Assembly: GCA_013397845.1 (NCBI GenBank)
Contig: VZTG01001074.1
Location: 1,495,090 to 1,559,089, forward strand
From: Melanocharis versteri
Lineage: Eukaryota; Chordata; Aves; Passeriformes; Melanocharitidae
DNA length: 64,000 bases
Reading direction: 5' to 3'
Shown here: positions 48,961-61,675 of the stretch, piece after piece
Layout: every line of letters starts with the position of its first letter
Position numbering within the stretch: position 1 is the first letter of the stretch
Position numbers and translations under genes: made by a program
Notes under the pieces: generated by a model
What the model saw: only the letters and a program-made list of their open reading frames with translations
Told to the model about the DNA's origin: nothing
Databases searched by the model: none

Positions 48961-51900
48961 TGGAATGTTTTTACAGAAAGTATTGTTAAGCACCTTTTGA
49001 GGATCAGGTAAAACATGTCACCAGCTTAGCAATTTTACATGTGCTAAGTCAATTTATTGACTCATTTTCCACTTTCTGATGTGTTTGGCTCTTGGAGTTT
49101 GCCAAGGTTTTGTCTCTCCCTGATGTGATGGTGAACGTACATGGGAAGGTGTCACTTTCCATTGTGATACTGAAAAACCCTATTAATTATCAGTGTTAAG
49201 TTGTTCAAACACTTTCATTAGTTATTTTGGCAAAACAGTTCCCCAGGGTGAGATATATTTATATAACAAATTCCTCTAAAGCTGAATCCACCATAAATGG
49301 ATTATGCAAACTTGTTTCCTTTCTTGTAGATAAATTGTTTTACAGCAGTGTTCATTATGAGAAAGTCCTTTGCCCACTGTAGCACTTTATCAGCACAGAA
49401 TAATCTACAGCTTCAGTTTCAATGCTAAAAAGGCACCATTCTTTAATATGAATCCAGCTTTTAATCTTAGCCCAGGGTGTTGGTTCTTTTATTTTTATTT
49501 TATTTATTTTTATGCCTGATTTAAAGCACAGGCAAAGGGTGGTGATTTATAAGCTCATATTCCTTAAAGCAAGTTTCTGTATGCAGTTGTGAAGGGAACA
49601 ACATGCTATTGAAAATGGACGAGCATGATCTGTCTGAGATGTGTTCTGGAGAAAGGAAACAAAAAAGTGATTCTTTGGCATTTAAGAAATGTCTGACTTT
49701 TTTATACAAACATAGCACGCAGTGGAGAAATTTGGGATTATTGAAGCATTTGGTTTTGTTAAAGTAAAAACGGATACCTTTGTTTTCTAACCAAGTTTCT
49801 ATTTAGTGTTTGAACAGTTCATTAATAACCCCTTGGCGTCTGGCTGCGCTCAGAGAGGCGCCCAGAGTGTGACACCGCTCCTGGCTGGCTCTGTGCTGTG
49901 CCTTTGCTGGGATTTATGAGACACAGCACTAAACAGAAACCAGGGACTGCACACCCATATTTCACACTCACTCAGGGCTGTCTCTGCCAGCACGAGGATT
50001 TGATCTTAATCATGGGTTGCTCACAGGCCACTCAAAACTAAGCCTGTTTTAAATCAGGGGTGGCACAAATATTTTGCTCTGAAGTCAGGCTGCAGCTGCC
50101 AGGCACTGGCTGTGGTTTGGGGCCCGCTGGCATTTGTTCCTAGCAAGGATGCCAGCCTGGAAAGTACCAGGGAAAGCCTGGCAGTACCAGGAAAGTTAGT
50201 CAGAGGCTTTACCTAATTAGCAGTGGGATATGTTTCTGTCAGCTATCCCAGGTGACACGAAAAATCAGACCCAACGCTTTTATATTCTCTTGTGGCACTA
50301 GAATTTGGAAAAAACCTCAGAGATGTTTTCCTCTTTGCAAATGATTTTTACTGCCCTTGCACTTTGGGTTTAAATTTTTATTGGGAAAAAAAACCTAACC
50401 CTGTTGTTTTCAAACTTTTTCTCCATTGTTTTAGCACTATATCCTCCTTCAGGGTTTGCTAGGTTCAGTTTTCTTGGACCCTGGCTATGTTTTGAATGTG
50501 GGATTTATAGTTGGTACAAGTAGCCTGGATCACAGTCTGAGTGTGCTCAGTAACATTGTTTGACCATATTTGGTTCTCTTTGACTGAAAGGACCAGTCTC
50601 TGCTGGTAAAATTCTATATTTAGTTTCGAACCAATGATTTCGCTTTTATAAATTGTTGCATCCAATAGAGAGGAAAAATCATTACTATCAGTGCAGAAAC
50701 ACTTAGGCAAATACAAGTGTTCTTTTACAAAGTAAAAAGCAAAAATGTGTGAGTTTCCAATTCCCTCATACTGATAGAATCAGTAGAAAAATGATTCTGT
50801 TGTATTTTATATAATGTTCAGTGAAATACCAGTGAATACTTTTTTCAACCTTATTGAGTGATACCAGGCTGTTACCATCAATATGAACAAAACTACTTGC
50901 TTCTATTTCTTTACCTACTCAAAACTCTAAAATAAGAAAAATAATAATTTCCTTGAATCCCCATGAATTTCCTGACCTACCCACTTATGTTTTAATCTAG
51001 AAAAGGACTATTCCCTGGAAAGTACTAATCAACAGAAATATTTCCATTGCATGGGTTCATTCTCCACAGCACAACTATTCCAAACCTCATTCCATCTTTT
51101 AAATTTTTTTTTGGTTTTGTAATTTATGCCATTACTCCTCCAAGTGGCACAGGCATCACTTCCCGTCAAGTCATTCAGATCACAGAGATAACCTTTTTGT
51201 TTTCATCTCGTGCTCTAAATGTAATAAATCAAATCCTTGCCAAAAGCAAGTTCTGAATTTTATATCATGAAATTTGCATTTCATGCTCTGCTGCTTATTC
51301 ACAGGAGCCATCCAATCTGAAAAGACAAATAGTGCCACATGACTTGTGTAACTAATACAGACAAATGTTTCCAAGCAACTGCCTGAGCAATCTGAAGATC
51401 AAAAATTACTCATCTGAAAAACTTGCGTATAATGGTAGATAATGTATTTGTTCGCAGATTTCAGGGTCTGCTAATGGACAGTTTGTAAACTGAAACGGGA
51501 CCAAAAACGTATCAAATTAGGAATGCTGCGATTTATTAACTTGTCTCTATTAGATAGCTCCAGCAAAATGAAGCTATTTTAGGCTAAGAAAGTCACACTG
51601 CACTTCACTGCTCTGTGCAGTGGGCAGGCAAGAGCAGCCAGAGCCTCCAGCACTGCGCCGAGGGTTTGATTTTGGAGCAGGGATACCAAAGGGAATGGGA
51701 ATTAACAGCAGGTCTGACAGCTTGTCTGATTCCGAATTGAGCTTAACACAGTTCGTTTTACCCGTGAGAAACTTAGTAGAGGGAATCCAAACGAGAGAGA
51801 GAGAAAACAACAACAAGCTGCACCTGATGTTTTTCTTAATTCCTGAATGCTTATGCTGTGGATGACCGATGGTGGTATGTTGTGGGTTAAGTAATAGCCA

Positions 51901-54137
51901 ATAGATGGATTGTAGTAGTTAAAGACCCAATGAACACGTAGCTTGATTGATAAACATACAGAAGTGCATAAATGGCACTAGCTCTTAGGATAAACGTCTT
52001 TTTTCCTGCCAAACCTGTGAGTCCTTCATGTCGCGTCCGCCTCAACAGCGACAAAAGGGAATGGTGAGAAGAAAGTTGGATGACACAGAGCAGGAGTAAT
52101 TTTCTTACACTTCTTGGAAATTCTGCACTTTCTAGCAGCAGCGTGCTGTGCCTGGTCTGGCACACACGATGGGCTTTGGCCACGTTTGAGGGCAGCACGT
52201 TTGTACCTGGCACGTGCAACGAGAACTGAAGAATCCATCTTACAAATTCATAAAGCCATTTAAATACAGTCCAGTCGAGGTTCTTCTGGGGGTGGCTACA
52301 TGATGGATAATTATGAGGGGTAGAGAAATATTGCTGATTTAGCTCAAGCTGTGAGAACCCAGGCTTTCAATTCTAGAATTGTTCTGTTTAAATTCCAATA
52401 TGTCAGTAAAGGCAGCAGACATCACAGGTCTGGCTTTAATGACTTCAGTTACTTTGGGAGCAAGGAAATGCATAGAGATATAAATAGAACTTATCTGACA
52501 GAACTGAACAAATATGAAATATGAACAAAAAGGTAAAGTGGACATAAAGGGGTGGATAATCTCTTTTGGTCAGAGCCCAGGCTTTTGAATGCATTTGAAT
52601 GTATCATTTCTTCCTCAGAAACACGCTGGATTAGAAATGGAGACCTGAACAGGGCTTTCAGGTCTGTGGAGTGTGAGGGCTAAAACAGCATTCACTGGAA
52701 GGTCTGTGGGAGCAGTTATCAGAACAGTAGAGAACCTGTGTCTCCTGTGTCCCCTGGGAGTGCTGGGCTGGCTGTCCCTGCTCAGTCACTGCACAGGAGT
52801 TAACGAGGAGCACTGGGGTGCTCCAACCCTGCTCTGACAGCTTTGAGAGCATCATCTCCTTTTAAAACCTTGGATTCTGCCTCCCCCTGCTCAGAAACAC
52901 AGAGTGGGTAGCCCATGGCCAATGCCCCCAAAACAAGCAGTGCTGGAGTTGCCAGGCAAATGACATGCAAGCAGGGAGTAAGTTTGGATCTGTCTTCTCT
53001 TGGCCAGGAAACTTTAATAAAACCTGTTTACTTGGTGTTTGTGTGGGTGGGGACTGTTCTCACACCAAGGAGATGCTCAGTTAAAGGTCAACAGGTGTGA
53101 AGGAAGGAATATAAATATTTCTGTGCTCCTCTGGCTGCAGGTTGTTAGGGCAAGATGCTCAGATTTGAACATATGAATTGGAATGATTTACAGTTGGGAA
53201 TTCTCACGTCACATTTCGTGTATTTTAAAGTGTACTTGGCTTTAGTTTCAGCAGTTATAATCCAGAAAACACATCTTCAAACCATTGTAAACTATGACTC
53301 TTGCCATTTTAGGCTCTTCTCCCTGAAGTATGTGGCAATTAATATTGTTAGCAGCTTGATGTTACAGCTCATGAATCATTGATCTGTTCCAGTACAGCAA
53401 TTAATTTGCCTCTGATTCCTGACAGGTACACTCTTTGAATTTCCTGAAGTAGGCTTAATTGCCAGCATGTGATTAAGGAGAAATGTGAGAATCCACCAAG
53501 GTGCCCAAGCCTGTGTCTGGGTCTCCATCTTGCATGTTACACTTTTCTTTTGGGAATCTTCTGCAAAAAAGCTGTGCTTTGATTCCCTCCCCCCTGCCCC
53601 TCCGAAACAGATACAGCAAAACCAAAACAATGTTGCTATTTCTAGCCAGCATATTTTATAAATTCTGCAGAAATTAAATCTAGAAGCCAAATTTGAGTGA
53701 ATAACTATAGTTTTTGAATGTGTCTTGGAAGTAATGCCTTTTAAAACTCAGTTTATTGCATGTGAACTTTTGGACACCTTTCATCTAAGTCAGAACTTCA
53801 GCTGGGTACTCTCTTCTTTAGCGATACTGTGTGGATCTTTGAGACTGTCCAGACTAATGAAAGGTTCAGAACTAAGAGGCATTGTCCTGTGAATTTAATT
53901 GGGTCACTGTGGTGGGAGCAAATAACACAGGGCATGTTTAGGTCTTGTATTCTCACCTTTGAAAAATGCAGCCAAAGTGCAGCACGAGGCCCAGCAGCAC
54001 CCCTAGATAATGAAAAGCTGTCCACAAGGCACTGCAGCACTGTCTCTTTATTGTGCCACACAACAGAGTTAAGCTGCTGCTGTCAGGCAGTTACTGCCTG
54101 CTAATTTGTGTTGAAGAGTAAAACTACAGCCCAAATT

Positions 54138-54246
54138 GTGAAGTGGATTAATACACTATGATTTCAGCTTTTTGGACTCAGTTAATGCCCGTTAATTAAT
54201 TTGTTCCGAGTAGCTGGACCAAGCAGTGAAGTGGATTAATGCACTA
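54138..54246. repeat. Duplicated 21-bp TAAT-containing motif, 88 bp apart
   Basis: GTGAAGTGGATTAATACACT plus A at 54138-54158 recurs as GTGAAGTGGATTAATGCACT plus A at 54226-54246, with one mismatch. Between them lies GTTAATGCCCGTTAATTAAT. The two copies and the spacer concentrate homeodomain TAAT cores. Confidence 0.75.
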
Positions 54247-57200
54247 ACATTTCTTCTTTCGACCAAATTTGAAATCCAGCCTGGTGACTGAGGAGCTTTG
54301 CTGTAGCCTGGATCTAAGTGGGCATTTTGTCTTCATCACAGACCACGGCTTCATTTGTCAGCCTGGCAGCTCCTGCGCGGGGAAGCTCGGGAATGCAGCT
54401 CTGGAGAGCACCCTGCATGCAGAGTCAGGCCTCGTGCAATACACCCAGACTTTTTATTGTGATCTAAACATAACGCAGCCCTGCTCTGCAGCCTTAGCAC
54501 CATTTTTGCTGGGGGTCAGTAGAGCAGGAAAGGCAGGAGGAAGATGTGCAGCACATGACTGCAATATTCTACATGCAAGAGAGTGCAGGAGCTCTAATGT
54601 AAAGTACTGAAAGTCCCTCCCAGTCAAGCTGCCCTTGATTGCTCCAGCTAGAAACAGACTTCCCACACTCTTAACAAAAGTGGTCTAGTTCTGTTTTTCA
54701 GCATCAGGTAGATGGAAGTTTGTCCATAACTGGGTCTCCTCTGTGGTTAATGCTGTGCAAAGAGCAGGATTCATCAGGAGGTGCCCAGCTGATGCACCTG
54801 CACGGGTCAAGTGACCAAAATGTACATGGGAAGAAATGTAGTTTATGTGTCCATTCAGACAGGGGTGTGGGACTGCAGCTGCTCCATCATTTAACAGCAC
54901 ACATGGCTTTAACAGACCCTATTTTTGCTTTAGGGTATCATGGAATTGCTTTTGTGCAGCACTGTTACAATGCAGTGAATTCCATAGCATTTAAGCCCAG
55001 AATAAGGGTATAAAATGTAAGTTTTCTGCACACACTTACAGCTGGCTGCCCTGCAGCAAGACATAGAAAGCTGGTTTTCCAAGGTAAAACAACTTCTGCT
55101 ATGAATAATATTTATTTTTCATAAGAAATAAACTTTCTTTATTAGAAATTGTCCTTATATCCCAGGAGGGAAACACGGAACTGCTTGTTCGTGGCTGCTT
55201 GTGTCAGTCCGCATTTGGAGTTGTCATTTGTGAGCTACTGATCTGCAGATTTTGTGGCTTCACGTAGGTTGTTGCCCCACCAAAAATTCTTCTTTGACTC
55301 ATTTATCATGCCCTAGAACTGAGATTTGTGTTCTATGTGTTCTCTCTCCTCGTTGGGTGTTAAAAGGACTCTTGAGTTTTGAGCTCCTCCAATATAAGCA
55401 GAGAAATGAGTCCACTCAGTGGAATATTGAGAGTAAGAAGCCAAGGCCTTGTGTCCGTGCTGTGCAATGTATTTTCCATGTGGCTTTGGTTAAGTCTCAA
55501 AAGAATCAGATTTTTGGAAGATTTTAATTGCTTTAGATCTCTGCTGTGTTTCTATTTTCAGTAGCAATTTGGTATCTAACCCAACAGCAGATGATTTCAT
55601 TAAATGAAAGAAAAAGCAAACCAAAACCCTGTATTTTTAATGTAAATTTTTATTACAGGACACTTTTCTTAAGGCTTTTTTACCGAGGCGATTGCATCAA
55701 AAAATGCTTTCCTTGTTGCAGTTACATTTATTTAAGGTGCTGAAGGTTTTGGGACATCTTTAGGAATTTTTCATTTCTCCTGGCATGCTGTAAAAGCAGT
55801 CTGGTTCTGTTTGCTTTGCTACAAGTGTAAACACAGCAGGGATGGAGAAAAGGGTATTTTTACCCGTGATAAGTGATGTGTTGCTAATGTATCCTGGTGA
55901 AGACAGAGGCGTAAGGTCAGCCATTGTCTTTCTCCTCAAGCCTGTATTTCAGTGCTGCTTGACAGATGAGGCAGTCAGAGCATATTTGGTTGTTTGTGTA
56001 TAAGGGACACCTCATTATATTTAATGAGCAGTGTTGAACCAATGTGAGTTTTCCGGTAAGAGGGGGTGATTCACACATGCTTCAAAATGAGAATAACATT
56101 CTCTAAATGATGACAAAAAAGCCTGAAATGTTAGTTTAAAAGAAGAGTGTGTTATTCTCAGTACAGGTAACTCCCGTGGCTAAAGCAAAGTTAATGGTAC
56201 TTAGTTTGTTTTCATCTTAGAAAAACTTTTCCCTATCACAGGATAAGGCAGGTGTGTAGATAAATGAAACTTATATTTCAATAGAAACAGGAATTTTGCC
56301 ATCACAAAAGATACTGCAGAAGTTCAGGGCAGTAATTGAATGAATTATTTCACACAGCAAAAATTCAGATGTGTCTCCACCATAGTTTTTGTCACGTTTA
56401 AAAAGTACTCTAGAATATATTAGCATTAAAATGGTTCTGATTTCCACGTGGCCAGTTGGTTGAACAAGAATAACTTTTTTCACCTATGTTCTTAACTCCT
56501 CTAAAGATAAAAGGAACCTCCATCCTATAAAAATGCCTCTGGCTCAGGCAGATGGAAGGCCCAGGAGCAAAGCTGGGGGCTGAGATCACCGAGTGTCTCT
56601 GCAGTTAATGGATAGATCAGAAACTGGGCAGTGCGAGGCTCTGCCTCTCCACTTACAGAACAATTACAGGAGCAGAAACACCCAGCCTAATTAAACCACG
56701 TTTCACCAGCAATTTCCATCACCCAGATGTTGTGTCTGACCATGCTTCACTAGCCTGGAAGTTTTTGTTCTGTGAGATACCCAGTTCCCCTTAGCCAGCT
56801 GCATTTTAGCCGGGTTTGTTCTTCCCAAGCACAAAAAGCATTTTTTAGGGTGACATTTATGGGCATTGAGGACAGACTACTCTTGAGCAGATGTTTGTGT
56901 GAATGCCATTGACCTTTACATTTCTTAAATTTATTCATTGAGATCATTATTTGTTCAAACAGTTGTTCATTAACTTACGAGAAAAGTTCCAGCACATTGC
57001 TTAGATTTTTTTTAATATTACTACCAACATGAGAAAATATTTTTATGGTTTAGGCACATATTTTAAAGATAATTAACTTAAATACTGCTGATAATAACAG
57101 TATTCAGATGATAGAAATAACACACATAGAGGACTTAAGTATTACAGCACAATTTAAAATTTCAGCTGAGAATTACATAAAAATTATTTCTTAAGTTCAC

Positions 57201-59389
57201 CTGCAAAGAGCTTTAGTTTTTCAGCATTTTGTGATGTTATTCTGTAGGAAGACCAATATACCTCAGATTACCACACCCCATTCCCTGTTTCAGATGAACT
57301 TTGCGTGCAACAAGCATCCAATTAATTTCATTTTTTGTATTTAGGGCTGACCCCATTTTATATCATCAACCTTAGCATATAAAACCAACCAAATGTCAAG
57401 AAGCCCAAGCACTTTCCTGCTCACCGTGGTGGATTACAGATTGCCACTCCAGTGGTGTTTCCAACCCTCATTGTGACAAATCGATACCAGAATTCAGCCA
57501 CCTTATTCCCATGACAAGTTCTAATGAAATTTGCTTTGCCAAGAGTAATGGTTTGTGCTGCTGGAGGGTGACTGGGCCATTCATTCAAATATTCAAGCAC
57601 TGCAAGAAGGCCTGGTAAAAAGAAAGAAAAACAAAACGAAGAGGAGAGTTCTCGAGGGGTGTAGGGAAATTGCGGCTTGCATGGTATTGTAGTTCGGGCA
57701 GATTGGCACCTCTCAATGAAGGTTTAGCCAAAATGCTGGAAAAATGAGGAGGCCGTGCTTGGTGCTTGTTTATTGTGAACAGGAAATCAAACTTTATAGC
57801 CAGTGAATCAGTTAAAGGATGGCTGAGCTGATTCCATGTCTGGAAGGGGAAATGAAGGAAGTAAATAAGAGGGTGTAAAAGTCTGTGATGAAATGGTGGC
57901 AGTGAAATAATAGCTGGATTCTGATCATAATCCACTGACCATGAAAAGTATATTTCACTGACCCTGTGAAATATAATGATCACACGTGATATTGTAGTTA
58001 AGTAGTAAAAATAGCGAACCTGATAGGATTTCTCCCCTACCATTTCTATTAAAAAAACCCCACCAAAATAGTCAAAAAAATTGAATTTTTGGTTTTGGTG
58101 CACTTTTTTCAGGTAGGCATCTATTCATGATTTTATACATATTTTAAATTTTGCCTATGAATGAGCATTTGTGGACACACACCTTTATATTTCTGTATTT
58201 TGTACAAGGCAGCAGCTGTGGGAGAAGCAGATGTGACAACAGCCATCGTCTCTCTGGGTGCTGGTGGAACAGATCCACCTGGGATGGGCCATCCCAGCCT
58301 CTCCAGACTCCTGGCATGGCTGGAGTTGTTGTAGCCACTGTAGTTTTGATCAGCAAAGGTGATGGAGAGCTCCTTTGAGGGCCTCACTCATGGCGAGGTC
58401 CAAAACACCACACCTGTGATAATGCCAGCCTGATATTTTAAGAAAGTTTGAAGCAAAACTGCCAACTCTGTCTGGAGTAATTTTACATCCCTTGTGACTT
58501 GCTTCTCCAAGAAATTAAATAGGGGAATCCAGTAAAAGTTATTATACATACAGTATATCCATCCATGAATGAATCTTGTCAGTGCTTTACCTGTTGAGTC
58601 AGGTGTTCAGTGCACGTGTAATTTCAGGTTCCTTGGCTTCTGCTTTTACACTGACTGAGGACCAAACCTGCAGCTGCAGCTGCTTGGCATTAAGTAAAAT
58701 ATTTTTCCTTTACCCCTGTTCTTTAAAAATGGGGAAATCACTTTGGTAACCACAAACAGCAGTGAACTATTCAATGTTGGTGAAGTACTCTTGACCTTTT
58801 CTGCTCCTCTGCTTACCTGCATTCCCTAGTGGTGCTTTTGGCCACTCATTTAATCAGGCATTGCTGTTAGACACCAGGGGATGGTAAGAAAGAAATCATC
58901 ACAAAGAAATCACTCTTCAGGAAAACACAGTGAGATGTGAAGAATTAACAGTGTGAAACACACTCAGAGAAGTACTTACATTTCTGTGCCCAGTCTGCAG
59001 AATTTCCTTCTCCATGGAACAGGATAATCATGTTAGAAACGAAAGACAATAATTCTATCTTTTTTATTGTTGTTCTGAAGTTCTGCTCAGAAATCTGGAT
59101 TTAAAGGCCCTAAGTCTTACCACCCTATTGCTTTCCTTTAGAGCTTCACTTCTTTATATTAATGACTCACTGAATATATTTTGGGTTTTTCTTCCATTTG
59201 AGAACCTTTGGGAAAGTGTAAGGATAACCAGCCACGGGAAAGTGATGAGTTAATCACTTATGGGTCTATGGCTACCAGAATAGTGAGACCTAGATATTGA
59301 ACAATCTGGGAATTCCTTTTGCTCCTCAAACTATCACAGAAAGGAATGTGACACATTCTAGGTCATGTTGGAAGGGACTCTAAGAAAAG

Positions 59390-59432
59390 TGATCTGGTGG
59401 AAGGTCTCTTTCAATCCAAACCGTTCTATGAC
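59390..59432 (+). mobile_element. CR1 3'-tail remnant
   Basis: GATCTGGTGGAAGGTCTCTT, TCAATCCAAACC and GTTCTATGAC resemble the last 40-50 bp of a sense-strand CR1 (GATCTT..AAGGTCCCTTCCAACCCAAACCATTCTATGA). The upstream ATGTTGGAAGGGACTCTAAG may belong to the same insertion. It is too short and diverged for certainty. Confidence 0.6.
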
Positions 59433-60081
59433 ACAAAGATAAGCAAACCTGAATGTCTTGTTCATCTGCAAAGACCTGGGAGTTCTGCTCTACATCTCCC
59501 CGAGCGGAAGGAAAACCTTGACAGTAGGAGCAGGAGTGAAAGGTGTGCTCAGAGGAATGCTGCTGCCGCTGAGCTAAAGAGCTGGGGTTTCCTTGTGGAT
59601 GTCCTGGGAGTCACTGCTGCTCCTCGGGATCATCTCAGGCACGTGTCAGCCCATCTGTGTTTGCAGCGTAAGCGATTTTGAAAGCTTTGCTGCTCTGTGC
59701 ATTTGCCTTTGGACAGGATTCAGCTCTTTTCATTTGACACTTCAACTGTTTTTATCTTGAACTTTCTCATGAATTTTTATCAAGGAAAATTCTCTTGGGA
59801 GAGAAGTTGAAAGACAAAAATGGAGACCCGAGTGGCCTTCAGACGGAAAGATGAGAGAGAAATGACAAAGCCTTTGGGAGAGCTGGGAACTCTACCAGGG
59901 GAAGCCTCAAAAAGTTATGGAGATTGGCAACGTTGTGAGAAGGGATTCTCTGTGTGGTTCCCACTGCTCTTTGACTTTGTCATGACTAAAGCAAACTGGT
60001 GAAAACTTGAATTTCCCTTGCTGCTGTTTGTTGTCAAATTTGAGAAATGATGCTAAAGCCAGCTGAGGTAGAGTAGAATTT

Positions 60082-60109
60082 TTTGGTGAGAACTGGGATT
60101 CTCACCAAA
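60082..60109. repeat. Perfect 11-bp-stem hairpin plus a third copy of its arm
   Basis: TTTGGTGAGAA (60082-60092), the loop CTGGGA, and TTCTCACCAAA (60099-60109) form an uninterrupted inverted repeat. Immediately after, GGTGAGAA appears again in direct orientation (60111-60118). It lies about 1.4 kb upstream of the next coding exon. I see no adjacent poly-T terminator or larger fold that would make it an obvious RNA gene. Confidence 0.8.
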
Positions 60110-60491
60110 TGGTGAGAATGGCATTGACACAGATAGAGGCAGGAGCAGCCTGTGGACATCTTGGCTGATGGATCCAGACTGTGCCACCAAGAAAACTCAT
60201 TCAGCTTTGGAGTTTTATAAAAAATGCAGCCTAGGGATGGGGCTTTCCTTATGTAGTGAAGAATCAGTTATTAAAACAACAACATGGATTCCAGAACTGA
60301 CTGAATACTTAGGGGTTTGGAGTTTCTGCATTAAGAGAGCAAAGTGTTATCTGTAGGAGATAACTGCCTTATGGGAATGAGACATTTAATTCAATCTGTG
60401 ATTCTTTTATAAAACTGTCATGATAACCTGAATGAAAAGTAGCGATTGAAATATTTTTCAGTTCCACAGTTCCCAATACACTACAAATCTG

Positions 60492-60590
60492 CACTTTTTT
60501 TGTTGTTGAGGTTTTGGTTGGTTGGTTTTGATTTGTTTTGTTTGTTCGTGGGTGTTTGTTTTGTGGGGTTTTTTGTTGGTTTATCTCTTC
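60492..60590. repeat. G/T-rich low-complexity tract
   Basis: About 100 bp composed almost entirely of G and T on the plus strand, with GGTTGGTTGG, TTTGTTTTGTTTG and TTTTGTGGGGTTTTTTG segments. It is strongly strand-asymmetric and has no clean repeating unit. Confidence 0.85.
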
Positions 60591-61526
60591 CAAAAAAGGG
60601 CTTGGATCGTGGGCAGAGCTTTGGGAGATGGGGAGAGGTTTTTTTGACCTTGGCAGTAGCTGTGCTTGGAGAAGAGAGTTGCGGACACTGCAGGAGGAAG
60701 CAGAGGAAGGAGGGTGGTGTCTGGGAAGCTGCAGCTCCTGCAGGGAGAGCACTGAGGATCAGAGAGCAGAAGGGAAGAGGGAGCAAAGGTGTGGTGGGCA
60801 GAGTTTTGCAGGGGTCAGAGGCCACTGTGGAGAGCTCACTGTAGCTCATCAAGTGCTGAGCTCCCTGAAGTTCAGATAGAAAGAAGCACTCAAGAAAATG
60901 CAGCAGAAAAAGAAGCCTTATGTATAAAGCACTTCTACTTTTGTTCTTTCTGAGAGCATAGCATGAAGTTTTCTCTAAGAGAAAGCAAACCCCAACACAA
61001 AACCCCCAACACCAACCACCTACTAGCTCATATTTTAAGTTACACCTGGGTTTTGGTGTCTAATTTGAAGATGCAAGATTTTGGTGTTTATTGAGAGTTC
61101 ATTACCTGTGGACTGTGTTTGCAAATTCACTCTAAGTTCTCTTTAATTGAAAGCCTGGACTGAGAAGTGACTGAGGACATATGATGTGAAAATTCTCTAA
61201 AGGCATTTGAAGTGTGGCTTTTTACTGGTCTTGTGCGAGTATTTGAGGTTAAACCAGACCTTGCTTAACGTTTATGATTTAAGCAGTCATCAGGTTAAGA
61301 TTATAGACACACCTGCTTAGGTTTATAACTTGTTTACATGAGTGCAAAATGAATATGGGCCATCTACTACCACTGAAATAAATGCAGTAACCTGAGAGAT
61401 TAAATACATGGTTTGACATGTTATCACTAATTGCTGGGAAATATATAATACTAAACTTAGAATCTGGTGGTTCATGGTAATTTTGCCTAAAGGTGCAGGG
61501 AAAAACAATTGAATTTTTGGAAGTTT

Positions 61527-61552
61527 TTCTAATAGGTCTTTTTCTTTTTTAG
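61527..61552 (+). promoter_or_regulatory. CDH13: 3' splice site of the propeptide-cleavage exon
   Basis: TTCTAAT gives a good branch-point match, with candidate A at 61532. It is followed by the tract TCTTTTTCTTTTTTAG ending at 61552. A decoy AG lies at 61534-61535, only 2-3 nt past the presumed branch point. It is therefore probably too close to be used, and using it would add 17 nt and break the frame. Confidence 0.9.
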
Positions 61553-61669
61553 GAAATCCTGAAACTAGAAGGCAACCTTGGAATTCCAAGACAAAAAAGG
61601 GCTATTTTGGCAGCTCCAATATTAATTCCTGAAAATCAAAGACCTCCATTCCCCAGATTAGTTGGCAAG
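61553..61669 (+). CDS. CDH13: T-cadherin exon with furin site and mature N-terminus (probable coding exon 4)
   Basis: The exon is 117 bp, exactly 39 codons, in phase 0 at both ends. It joins the upstream prodomain exon in frame. Residues 1-12 finish the propeptide. RQKR at residues 13-16 is the furin-type cleavage site that releases the adhesive form in the secretory pathway. Residues 17-39 start mature EC1 and include PILIPENQRPPFPR, which matches human CDH13 PILIPENQRQPFPR except for one Q-to-P change. The mature protein would begin Ala-Ile-Leu. Type I cadherins have Asp-Trp there, so the Trp2 used for strand-swap dimers is absent, as known for T-cadherin, which uses an X-dimer. Glu11 of the PEN motif corresponds to the calcium ligand of EC1. 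Flanking splice sites are strong. Later exons (rest of EC1 to EC5 and GPI signal) lie beyond the window. Confidence 0.97.
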
Positions 61670-61675
61670 GTAAGT
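61670..61675 (+). promoter_or_regulatory. CDH13: 5' splice site after the cleavage-site exon
   Basis: AAG|GTAAGT is a full consensus match to U1 snRNA. It leaves the reading frame in phase 0. Confidence 0.96.

Larger units (their letters stand above)
32556..61552 (+). other. CDH13: CDH13 intron between the two coding exons, probably intron 3
   Basis: This complete phase-0 intron of 28,997 bp is bounded by GTAAGA and TTTCTTTTTTAG. Recognisable contents are a cluster of three unrelated tandem repeats at 34.1-36.3 kb, a perfect X-box palindrome at 39.17 kb, CR1 fragments at 47.2 and 59.4 kb, TAAT-rich stretches at 44.1, 48.5 and 54.1 kb, a hairpin at 60.08 kb and a G/T-rich tract at 60.5 kb. 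The stretches between these are unique-looking, AT-rich and without credible coding potential. No nested gene, RNA gene or full-length transposon is visible on either strand. Confidence 0.93.

Noticed and set aside
57585..58103. 172-codon minus-strand frame rich in Phe and Ser
   Set aside because: No domain or signal, AT-driven composition, and no supporting exon structure.
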